Part shown: positions 1-5,977 of the stretch, in pieces
Layout of the letters: the number at the start of each line of letters is the position of its first letter
Position numbering within the stretch: position 1 is the stretch's first letter
NCBI GenBank assembly: GCA_023393755.1
Contig: JAEXCA010000253.1
Coordinates: 1 to 8,182, forward strand
Direction: 5' to 3'
Length of the DNA stretch: 8,182 bases
Source of the DNA: Actinomycetes bacterium
GTDB taxonomy: Bacteria; Actinomycetota; Actinomycetes; Propionibacteriales; Propionibacteriaceae
Program-made: the position numbers and the translations under genes
Notes under the pieces: model-generated
Told to the model about the DNA's origin: nothing
The model's database searches: none
Seen by the model: only the letters and a program-made list of their open reading frames with translations

Positions 1-524
1 CGCCGGCACTCGGCGATCACCACGGCCAGTGGTCCGGCCAGCTTCCAGCCGAACATCCGGGCCCGCTGCCGCAGGAAGTCCTCCTCCAGCTGATGGGACG
101 TGATCAACTCCTCCAGGAAGAGCTCGCCCATCCGCAGGTCGATCACCAGCGACAGCACGGCACCGATCACCTCGTTGAACGAGGTGTCGCCGGCGACGAC
201 GAGCACCGGGAAGGCCAGGTCATCGGCGACCTGGATCAGTTCCTCGGGGATGTGGTCCAGGTAGCGCAGCGGCTTGATCGCCAGCGCCGCCAGCCCGCGG
301 GCGGCGAGCTCTGGCAGCATCTCGACCAGCCGGGCGGGGTTGTCCCGCACCGGATAGGCGGTGGTCAGCAGCACCTCGCCGGGGGCGACGTAGGTCTCGA
401 TGTCGGGCACCTCCATCACGTTCACCCCGCGGACCTCGCGATCGAGCCCCGAGGCGCCGGCCAGGATCTCGGTTCGGGCCAGGGGAGGCAGGGTGAGGAT
501 CTCCCGCACGGTGACGCCCGCCAT
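1..524 (-). CDS. PucR-family transcriptional regulator, N-terminal part (cut by the window edge)
   Basis: The minus strand stays open from an ATG at 524 to the window edge, giving 174 residues with no stop. The protein begins MAGVTVREILTLPPLART and continues with VNVMEVPDIETYVAPGEVLL (about residues 34-53), then LAALAIKPLRYLDHIPEELI and a DLAFPVLVVAGDTSFNEVIG stretch. This is the layout of the PucR N-terminal purine-catabolism domain (about residues 8-130), in which a small-molecule-sensing region precedes a GGDEF-like region and a C-terminal helix-turn-helix. The DNA-binding part lies outside the window. A strong Shine-Dalgarno, GGAAAGGA (532-539, minus strand), sits 7 bases before the ATG and fixes the start. 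PucR proteins commonly control purine, allantoin or other nitrogen catabolism genes. Divergent placement 90 bases from the operon makes it the probable local regulator. Whether it activates or represses cannot be seen. Confidence 0.9.
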   Translation of the reverse strand, partial: MAGVTVREILTLPPLARTEILAGASGLDREVRGVNVMEVPDIETYVAPGEVLLTTAYPVRDNPARLVEMLPELAARGLAALAIKPLRYLDHIPEELIQVADDLAFPVLVVAGDTSFNEVIGAVLSLVIDLRMGELFLEELITSHQLEEDFLRQRARMFGWKLAGPLAVVIAECR

Positions 525-563
525 GGCATTGTCCTTTCCGGACAGTGAGGATGTGTCGACTCC

Positions 564-569
564 ACCCTA
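564..569 (-). promoter_or_regulatory. Possible -10 element of the pucR-like gene
   Basis: Read on the minus strand, 569-564 is TAGGGT, which fits the actinobacterial TANNNT -10 pattern. Transcription would start near 557, giving a leader of about 33 bases that contains the Shine-Dalgarno. The expected -35 position (about 587-592) reads CCCGGT, a poor match. This is inferred from pattern alone. Confidence 0.35.
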
Positions 570-580
570 TTCGGACGCTG

Positions 581-590
581 CGGTGCACCG
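581..590. promoter_or_regulatory. 10-bp perfect palindrome CGGTGCACCG in the divergent promoter region (candidate operator)
   Basis: Positions 581-590 read CGGTGCACCG, a perfect inverted repeat with no spacer; pairing fails at the next base on each side (580 G, 591 G). It lies upstream of both candidate -10 boxes, about where the -35 regions of both promoters should fall, so a bound regulator could affect both directions. In a GC-rich genome a 10-bp palindrome can arise by chance, and no PucR binding consensus is known to me that would confirm it. Confidence 0.3.
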
Positions 591-601
591 GGCCGGCAGC
601 C

Positions 602-607
602 TAGATT
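602..607 (+). promoter_or_regulatory. Possible -10 element of the operon, implying a leaderless first gene
   Basis: TAGATT at 602-607 matches TANNNT and is one of the few AT-rich spots in this region. The GTG start of the first operon gene lies 8 bases after the hexamer begins its downstream flank (615), about where transcription should initiate. No Shine-Dalgarno precedes that GTG. Together these suggest a leaderless transcript, common in actinobacteria. The -35 region around 578-584 is not convincing. Confidence 0.35.
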
Positions 608-614
608 TCATGGT

Positions 615-1451
615 GTGTTCGGCTTCAATGAGGATGTCCTGAGCGCGCTGGTGGTGCCGGCGGGCCTGCCTCCGTGGCATGGCGCGGCGCGTGCTGCCAC
701 CGTCCATGTCGGACATTCCCTCTGCCTTCTCCGCCGTCCGGACGGCGTCCTGCTCCCGGTCACCGGCGGCGACCACGGCCTGGTTCCCGGTGGCGTCCTG
801 GTACCCGAGCCCGCGGAGTTCGCCGCGCTGTCGGCCGCGGCCGCCCGGGGTGAGCTCGATCTCGCCCGGCTGCGGTCCGCCCGCGCGATCGAGACCCGCG
901 AACTCCGCGTCCGGCCCGGCAGGCTCCGGCCCGCGGCGGCGCGTCTCGCGCTCGCCCGGCTGGCCGGGCAGCAGCCGGTTCCCCAGTGGCGGCTCGCGGG
1001 CGGGCTGGTCCGGGCGCTGGCCGACCCGGACCGGCGGGAGCTGGCCTCCCGGCTGGCCGAACTGGTGGGCTCCGGTCCCGGATCGACCCCGGCCGGGGAC
1101 GACATCGTGCTCGGGGTGCTGGCGGTGCTGCATCGCCGGGGACCCGCGGCGGAAGCCCCGCGGCTGGCGATCGGGGAGTCCCTGCCCGGGCTGCTCCGGC
1201 GCACCACGATGACCTCCCGGCACCTGCTCGCCGCAGCCCTGGACGGCCTGGTGGCCGACCGGGTCCACCAGGTGCTGGCCGGACTGTCCGAGGCCGACGC
1301 GGTGCCCGGACTGCTGTCCAGCGCACGGGGGTGGGGAGCCACGTCCGGGCTGGACCTGGTGACCGGCGCGGCCAGCGCGATCCTCGGCACCCAGCGGATG
1401 TTCAGTGCCGGCCGGTCCGGCGAGGTGGAGCAGGAAGAGAGAGTGGCATGA
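615..1451 (+). CDS. allH: DUF2877 protein, AllH-like subunit of oxamate carbamoyltransferase
   Basis: This gene encodes 278 residues from a GTG start. The diagnostic feature is GSGPGSTPAGDD at residues 152-163, the glycine-rich G-x-GPG-x-TP-x-GDD motif of the DUF2877 family, followed by a helical segment (IVLGVLAVLHRRG). TTMTSRHLLAAALDG and a C-terminal GWGATSGLDLVTGA stretch also fit the family. In E. coli the family member YlbF (AllH) works with FdrA (AllF) and YlbE (AllG) as the oxamate carbamoyltransferase of anaerobic allantoin use; the same three families lie side by side here. Its own catalytic share is unclear. There is no Shine-Dalgarno before 615, so a leaderless GTG is likely; in-frame GTGs at 651 and 654 are alternatives but would remove the conserved N-terminus. 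Its stop overlaps the next start by 4 bases. It is the first gene of the operon. Family assignment is firm; the biochemical role rests on homology and context. Confidence 0.85.
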   Translation: MFGFNEDVLSALVVPAGLPPWHGAARAATVHVGHSLCLLRRPDGVLLPVTGGDHGLVPGGVLVPEPAEFAALSAAAARGELDLARLRSARAIETRELRVRPGRLRPAAARLALARLAGQQPVPQWRLAGGLVRALADPDRRELASRLAELVGSGPGSTPAGDDIVLGVLAVLHRRGPAAEAPRLAIGESLPGLLRRTTMTSRHLLAAALDGLVADRVHQVLAGLSEADAVPGLLSSARGWGATSGLDLVTGAASAILGTQRMFSAGRSGEVEQEERVA

Positions 1452-2920
1452 CGAGTTCGTCCCTACTGCAGGCCCGGGTCTTCCCGCGGTTGTACCGGGA
1501 CTCGGTCAATCTGATGGCGCTGGCCTCCGCGCTGGAGAAGGCTGACGGCGTGGTCAGGGTGGGCGCGGTGATGGGCACCCCGGCGAACCTGGAGATCCTG
1601 GCCCGGTCGGAGATGCTGCCGGAGGAGTTGACGGCGGCCCCGGACGATCTGGTGATCGTGGTCCGCGGGGTCGACCGGGCCGCGGTCGGCGACGCGCTGG
1701 ACGGTGCCGCCGCCCGGCTCACCGAGGTACGCGAGGACGCCCGGGTGGGCGAGCCGGCGCCCGCCACGGTGGCCGAGGGGATCGCCGCCGCCGGCCGGGA
1801 CGGAAGGACCCCCAACCTGGCCACGATCTCGGTGCCGGGCAGCTACGCCGCCGTGGTGGCCGAGCAGGCGTTGCGCGCCGGGCTGCACGTCTTCTGCTTC
1901 TCCGACAACATGGCGGTCGAGGACGAGGTGCGGCTGAAGCGGCTGGCGGTCGACGACGGCCTGCTGCTGATGGGCCCGGACTGCGGCACCGCGATCATCG
2001 ACCATCGTCCGCTCGGCTTCGCCAACGTGGTCCGGGCCGGTTCGATCGGTATCGTCGCGGCCTCCGGCACCGGGGCGCAGGAGGTGTCCTGCCTGCTCGA
2101 CCGGGCGGGGGCGGGGGTCTCGCAGTTGATCGGGGTGGGCGGTCGGGATCTCTCCGCCGCGGTCGACGGGCTGATGACCCGCCACGCCGTCCGGCTGCTG
2201 GCCGCCGACCCCGACACCGAGGTCATCGTGGTGGTCTCCAAGCCGCCGGCCGCCGAGGTGGCGGAGCAGTTGCTGACGGAGCTGGCGCAGACCGGGAAGC
2301 CGGCTGTCGCCTGCCTGCTGGGCCTGGCCGACGCCGACCGGGAGGTCAGGGTGCGGGGCACCCTGGAGGGCGGTGCCCGGGCCGCGGCGGAGCTGCTGGG
2401 GCTGGCCCTGCCGATCGCCGACCCCCCGGTCGACCCGGGAGGCCCGCGGCGCGTGCTCGGGCTATTCGCCGGCGGCACCCTGGCCGCCGAGGCGAAGCTG
2501 CTGCTGGACGGCGCCGGGGTCGAGGCGGAGATCATCGACCTGGGGGCGGACGAGTACACCGTCGGACGGCCCCACCCGATGATCGACCCGGGGTACCGGA
2601 CCGAGTGCATCGCCGCCGCCGGATCCCGGCCGGAGATCGGCGTCCTGCTGCTGGACGTCGTCCTGGGGTACGCCTCGTCGGCCGAACCCACCCTGCCGCT
2701 GATCGAGGCGCTCCGGCGGGCGCGGGAGGCGGCGCGCGCCGACGGCCGCGACCTGACCGTGGTCGGGTCGGTCTGCGGCACCGGCGGGGATCCACAGGGG
2801 CTGGCGCGACAACGCGAGCTGCTGGCCTCCGCCGGGGTGGTCGTCTGCGACTCCAACGCCGCCGCCGCCCGCACCGCCGCGGTGGTCGCCGGTGCCGGAG
2901 CCGAAGGAGGTCCGCGATGA
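1448..2920 (+). CDS. fdrA: FdrA family protein, AllF-like subunit of oxamate carbamoyltransferase (succinyl-CoA synthetase-alpha-like fold)
   Basis: The product has 490 residues. After an N-terminal region (about 1-120; YRDSVNLMALASALE near residue 16), a CoA-ligase-type Rossmann domain starts at ISVPGSYAAVVAEQAL (residue 127). It contains MGPDCGTAI (175-183), GIVAASGTGAQE (201-212) and GVGGRDLS (229-236), which correspond to the nucleotide-binding and flavodoxin-like elements of succinyl-CoA synthetase alpha. The C-terminal third carries HPMIDP (376-381), LLDVVLGYASSAEP and VCGTGGDPQG, typical of FdrA. E. coli FdrA is about 555 residues, so this is a compact member. The reading frame is open far upstream (to 986), but the ATG at 1448 is right because it has an AGGAAGAGAG purine tract 5' of it, overlaps the previous stop as ATGA, and begins the conserved region. 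FdrA was first named for a genetic effect on FtsH; that name says nothing about its metabolism. The expected role is phosphorolysis of oxalurate (or a similar ureido acid) to carbamoyl phosphate plus oxamate, with AllG and AllH. Confidence 0.92.
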   Translation: MTSSSLLQARVFPRLYRDSVNLMALASALEKADGVVRVGAVMGTPANLEILARSEMLPEELTAAPDDLVIVVRGVDRAAVGDALDGAAARLTEVREDARVGEPAPATVAEGIAAAGRDGRTPNLATISVPGSYAAVVAEQALRAGLHVFCFSDNMAVEDEVRLKRLAVDDGLLLMGPDCGTAIIDHRPLGFANVVRAGSIGIVAASGTGAQEVSCLLDRAGAGVSQLIGVGGRDLSAAVDGLMTRHAVRLLAADPDTEVIVVVSKPPAAEVAEQLLTELAQTGKPAVACLLGLADADREVRVRGTLEGGARAAAELLGLALPIADPPVDPGGPRRVLGLFAGGTLAAEAKLLLDGAGVEAEIIDLGADEYTVGRPHPMIDPGYRTECIAAAGSRPEIGVLLLDVVLGYASSAEPTLPLIEALRRAREAARADGRDLTVVGSVCGTGGDPQGLARQRELLASAGVVVCDSNAAAARTAAVVAGAGAEGGPR

Positions 2921-4290
2921 TCACCGACGGGCTCGATGTGATCAATGTCGGGTTGCCCCTGATCGTGGAGGCGCTCGATCCGGCCGCCGTCACGCAGCTG
3001 GACTGGCGCCCGCCGGCGTTCGGCGATGTGGCCGCGGCCCGGGCGGCGCTCTCGCTGGCCGGCGAGCGCACCCGGGCGGCCAACGAGCGGGCGATGGACG
3101 CGATCCACGCCGTACGGCCGCAGCTGGTCGGGGTGAGGCCGGCGGCGGAGGTCGTACCCGGCCTGGCCGAGGGACGGATCCTGCTCCATGCCGGCCCGCC
3201 GATCGACTTCGACCGGATGTGCGGGCCGATGCGCGGCGCGCTGATCGGCGCCACCCTGCTGGAGGGCTGGGCGGGGGATCCGGACGGCGCCCAGCGACTG
3301 CTGGCCTCCGGTGGGGTCCGGCTCGAACCCTGCCATCACCACGGCGCGGTCGGCCCGATGGCCGGCGTGCTGGCCCCGAGCATGCCGGTGCTGATCGCCT
3401 CCGACGGGGGTCGCTCGGCCTACGCCAGCCTGAACGAGGGCCTGGGCCGGGTGCTCAGGTTCGGCGCGTACGACGACGAGGTGGTGAACCGGCTGCGCTG
3501 GATGCGCGAGGTGCTCGGCCCGGCGATCGACCGCGCCGTCCGGCTGCGCGGGCCGGTGGACACCACCGCGCTGTTCGGCCAGGCGCTGGCGATGGGGGAC
3601 GAGGGCCACAACCGGAACGTCGCGGCCAGCAGCCTGCTGGCCCGCCGGCTGGCACCGGCGATCGCCACCGAGGAGCACGCGGTGGCGGTGCTGGAGTTCC
3701 TGGCCGGCAACGACCACTTCGCGCTCAACCTGTCGATGGCCGGGGCGAAGCTGAGCATGGACGCGGCGATCGGAATCGCGGATTCGACGATCGTCACCGC
3801 GATGGCCCGCAACGGGGTGGAGTTCGGCCTTCGGGTGGCCGGTACCGGTGAGCAGTGGTTCACCGCGCCGGTCGGACCGGCCAACGGGCTCTTCTTCCCC
3901 GGCTACGGCATCGAGGACGCCAACCCCGACCTGGGCGACTCGGCGATCACCGAGACGCTGGGGATCGGCGGGTTCGCGATGGCCGCCTCCCCGGCGATCA
4001 CCCAGTTCATCGGCGGGACGACCGCCGACGCCACCGCCACCACGGTGCGGATGCGCCGGATCGCCACCCGCCCTCACCCGGCCTTCCCGCTGCCGCCGCT
4101 GAACTTCGCTGGCGCGCCGAGCGGGATCGACGTGCTGAAGGTGCTGGACACCGGGGTGCTTCCGGTCATCAACACCGGGATCGCCCACCGGGAGGCCGGG
4201 GTCGGCCAGATCGGCGCCGGCATCGTGGAGGCCCCGCCGGAGGTCTTCCTGGCCGCGGTGGGCGCGCTGGCGGCGGCGAGACGACCATGA
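2917..4290 (+). CDS. allG: DUF1116 protein, AllG/YlbE-like subunit of oxamate carbamoyltransferase
   Basis: This 457-residue protein starts at an ATG with a near-perfect Shine-Dalgarno, GAAGGAGG (2903-2910), 6 bases upstream. The start overlaps the fdrA stop (ATGA). Recognisable DUF1116 features are INVGLPLIVEAL near the N-terminus, CGPMRGALIGATLLEGWA (about 111-128), CHHHGAVGPMAG (139-150), GHNRN (about 230), NDHFALNLSMAGAKL (about 264-278), RNGVEFGLRVAG (298-309), and the glycine- and proline-rich LFFPGYGIEDANPDLGDSAI region. The end, GVLPVINTGIAHREAGVGQI, is also family-typical. It is slightly longer than E. coli YlbE (about 420). It probably forms part of the carbamoyltransferase with the two preceding proteins; the conserved basic and Cys-His-His-His clusters may bind phosphate or the ureide, but that is inference. 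It is unrelated to the classical aspartate/ornithine carbamoyltransferase fold. The frame is open upstream to 2605, inside fdrA, which is only a GC-rich shadow. Confidence 0.9.
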   Translation: MITDGLDVINVGLPLIVEALDPAAVTQLDWRPPAFGDVAAARAALSLAGERTRAANERAMDAIHAVRPQLVGVRPAAEVVPGLAEGRILLHAGPPIDFDRMCGPMRGALIGATLLEGWAGDPDGAQRLLASGGVRLEPCHHHGAVGPMAGVLAPSMPVLIASDGGRSAYASLNEGLGRVLRFGAYDDEVVNRLRWMREVLGPAIDRAVRLRGPVDTTALFGQALAMGDEGHNRNVAASSLLARRLAPAIATEEHAVAVLEFLAGNDHFALNLSMAGAKLSMDAAIGIADSTIVTAMARNGVEFGLRVAGTGEQWFTAPVGPANGLFFPGYGIEDANPDLGDSAITETLGIGGFAMAASPAITQFIGGTTADATATTVRMRRIATRPHPAFPLPPLNFAGAPSGIDVLKVLDTGVLPVINTGIAHREAGVGQIGAGIVEAPPEVFLAAVGALAAARRP

Positions 4291-5297
4291 AGCACACCGT
4301 CCTGGTCGCCATCGGCGGCAACGCGCTGGTCCTGGACGGCGAGCCCGGCTCGGTCGCCCGCCAGCTGGAGCGTTCGCTGGAGTTCGGCCGACTGGTCGCC
4401 GACCTGGTCGCCGAAGGCTGGCGGGTGCTGGTCACCCACGGCAACGGTCCCCAGGTCGGCTACATCCTGCGGCGGGGCGAACTGGTGGCCGCGGAGGCGA
4501 TCAGCGAGGGCCTGCCCGAACTCCCGCTCTGGCTGGCGGTCGCGGACAGCCAGGGCGGGATCGGCCACATGCTCACCCTGGCGATCGACCAGGCGCTGGC
4601 GGAGCGGGGGATCGACCGCTGCGCGGTCGCGCTGCTCACCCACTGCGAGGTGGACGGCGACGACCCGGCCTTCCACCAGCCGACCAAGCCGATCGGGTCG
4701 GCGATGACCCCCGAGATCGCCCGCCGCCGGGTGGCCGAGGAGGGCTGGACCGTCCGCGAGACCCAGCCGGGCAGCTTCCGGCGGGTGGTGCCCAGCCCAC
4801 GTCCGCACCGGATCGTGGAGGCCACCGAGATCCGGGCACTGCTCCATCGCGGGGCGGTGGTGGTCGCCGCGGGCGGCGGCGGGATCCCGGTCTCCCGGGC
4901 CGCCGGGGAGTGGCGGAGCCTGGACGCCGTGATCGACAAGGACCGGGCCTCGGTGCTGCTCGCCGCCTCGGTGGGCGTCGGCACGGTGATCCTGGTGACC
5001 GGCGTGGACGAGGTCTACGCCGGTTACGGCACCCCCGAACAGCGGGCCCTGCGGAACACCTCGCCGGAGGAACTGCGCACCCTGCTGGCGGCCGGCGAGT
5101 TCCCCGTCGGCTCGATGGGCCCCAAGGTCGAGTCGGCGCTGGAGTTCATCGACGGCGGCGGCCTGCACGCCGTCATCACCTCCCTGCCGAGGCTGCGCGA
5201 AGCGCTGCACGGCACGGCGGGCACCCACCTGTTTCCGCCGGGTCACCAGGAGCCGGCACCTGATCCATCACCTGATTCGAAGAGGAGCAGTACGTGA
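4287..5297 (+). CDS. arcC: Carbamate kinase
   Basis: This encodes 336 residues of the amino-acid-kinase fold, catalysing carbamoyl phosphate + ADP to ATP + carbamate (then ammonia and CO2). Visible motifs are VAIGGNAL (7-14), THGNGPQVG (50-58), PTKPIG (132-137), VVAAGGGGIPV (192-202), VIDKDRAS with K218 and D219, GVDEVYAGYG (from 239) and FPVGSMGPKVESA with K280. These match the catalytic lysines and the aspartate known from enterococcal carbamate kinase. The ATG overlaps the previous stop as ATGA; its Shine-Dalgarno is weak, so translation probably depends on coupling. The protein ends in a polar, proline-rich tail of about 20 residues (after HLFPPG) beyond the usual length of about 310. No arginine deiminase or ornithine carbamoyltransferase is nearby, so this is not an arginine-deiminase operon. 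Its counterpart in the E. coli allantoin cluster is AllK (YbcF). It pulls the carbamoyltransferase reaction forward and conserves energy. Confidence 0.95.
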   Translation: MKHTVLVAIGGNALVLDGEPGSVARQLERSLEFGRLVADLVAEGWRVLVTHGNGPQVGYILRRGELVAAEAISEGLPELPLWLAVADSQGGIGHMLTLAIDQALAERGIDRCAVALLTHCEVDGDDPAFHQPTKPIGSAMTPEIARRRVAEEGWTVRETQPGSFRRVVPSPRPHRIVEATEIRALLHRGAVVVAAGGGGIPVSRAAGEWRSLDAVIDKDRASVLLAASVGVGTVILVTGVDEVYAGYGTPEQRALRNTSPEELRTLLAAGEFPVGSMGPKVESALEFIDGGGLHAVITSLPRLREALHGTAGTHLFPPGHQEPAPDPSPDSKRSST

Positions 5298-5977
5298 TCT
5301 CCGTCCCTGTCCAACCATTCCCGTTCGTCTTCGACCCCGACCGGGTGGCGCTGCTGTGCATCGACTTCCAGCGCGACTTCGTCGAACCCGGCGGCTTCGG
5401 TGAGTCGCTCGGCAACGACGTCTCCCGGTTGCGCACCGCCATCGCGCCCACCCAGGCCGTCCTGGCCGAGTTCCGCCGCCGCGGCTGGCCGGTGATCCAC
5501 ACCCGCGAGGGTCATCGCGCCGACCTGGGCGACCTGTTCCCGGCCAAGCGGGATCGGGGCAACCCGTCGCTGCGGATCGGCGAGCAGGGACCGATGGGCC
5601 GGCTGCTGGTCCGCGGCTCGGCGGGCCACGACATCATCCCGGAGCTGGCGCCGATCGACGGCGAGGTGGTGCTGGACAAGCCCGGCAAGGGCTCGTTCTA
5701 CGCCACCGACCTGGAGACCATCCTGCGGGCGAAGAACATCGCCCAGCTGGTGGTCACCGGGGTGACCACCGAGGTCTGCGTGCAGTCGACCGTCCGCGAG
5801 GCCAACGACCGTGGCTTCGAGTCGCTGATCCTCTCCGACTGCACCGGTTCGTACTTCCCCGAGTTCCACGCCTCGGCGCTGGAGATGTTCGCCGCCCAGG
5901 GCGCGATCATCGGCTGGGTGGGAACCTCCACCCAGTTGCTGGACGCGCTCGCGGCCGATGAAAGGAACCTTCCGTGA
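5294..5977 (+). CDS. Isochorismatase-fold cysteine amidohydrolase (biuret-hydrolase-like)
   Basis: This encodes 227 residues from a GTG start overlapping the carbamate kinase stop (GTGA), with GAGGAG at 5282-5287 placed 6 bases upstream. The catalytic triad of cysteine hydrolases in this superfamily is present: D24 in LLCIDFQRDF, K129 in VLDKPGKGSF, and C162 in GVTTEVCVQSTVREANDRGF, with the V-T-T segment that forms the usual cis peptide. The REANDRGFESLIL stretch and LDKP motif look closest to biuret hydrolase and its relatives, less like RutB (ureidoacrylate hydrolase), nicotinamidase or N-carbamoylsarcosine amidohydrolase. No signal peptide is visible, so it is cytoplasmic. Enzymes of this group cleave terminal amides or ureides, releasing ammonia. 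In this operon the two best candidate reactions are oxamate to oxalate plus ammonia, removing the carbamoyltransferase product, or deamination of an imported ureide such as biuret. The sequence alone cannot choose. Confidence 0.88.
   Translation: MISVPVQPFPFVFDPDRVALLCIDFQRDFVEPGGFGESLGNDVSRLRTAIAPTQAVLAEFRRRGWPVIHTREGHRADLGDLFPAKRDRGNPSLRIGEQGPMGRLLVRGSAGHDIIPELAPIDGEVVLDKPGKGSFYATDLETILRAKNIAQLVVTGVTTEVCVQSTVREANDRGFESLILSDCTGSYFPEFHASALEMFAAQGAIIGWVGTSTQLLDALAADERNLP

Noticed and set aside
525..614. Riboswitch (guanidine- or purine-type) before the operon
   Set aside because: The region is too short for a promoter plus an aptamer, and the candidate transcription start leaves no leader.
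610..642. Short upstream frame ATG at 610 to TGA at 642 (10 codons), a possible leader peptide
   Set aside because: It has no ribosome site, begins only 3 bases after the candidate -10 box, and largely overlaps the start of the first operon gene. A regulatory role cannot be supported.
986..1447. Upstream extension of fdrA from the first in-frame start at 986
   Set aside because: It would overlap most of the DUF2877 gene and encode Arg/Gly/Ala-rich sequence without family similarity. The ATG at 1448 has a purine-rich ribosome site, an ATGA overlap and the conserved N-terminus.
1843..4188. Very long open frame on the minus strand (781 codons) opposite fdrA and allG
   Set aside because: It is a GC-rich antisense shadow. 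The translation is rich in Arg, Ala, Pro, His and Gln with no recognisable domain, while both plus-strand genes have clear family motifs throughout.
4287..5297. Arginine deiminase operon, suggested by carbamate kinase
   Set aside because: There is no arginine deiminase, ornithine carbamoyltransferase or arginine/ornithine antiporter; the neighbours are the AllF/G/H families.
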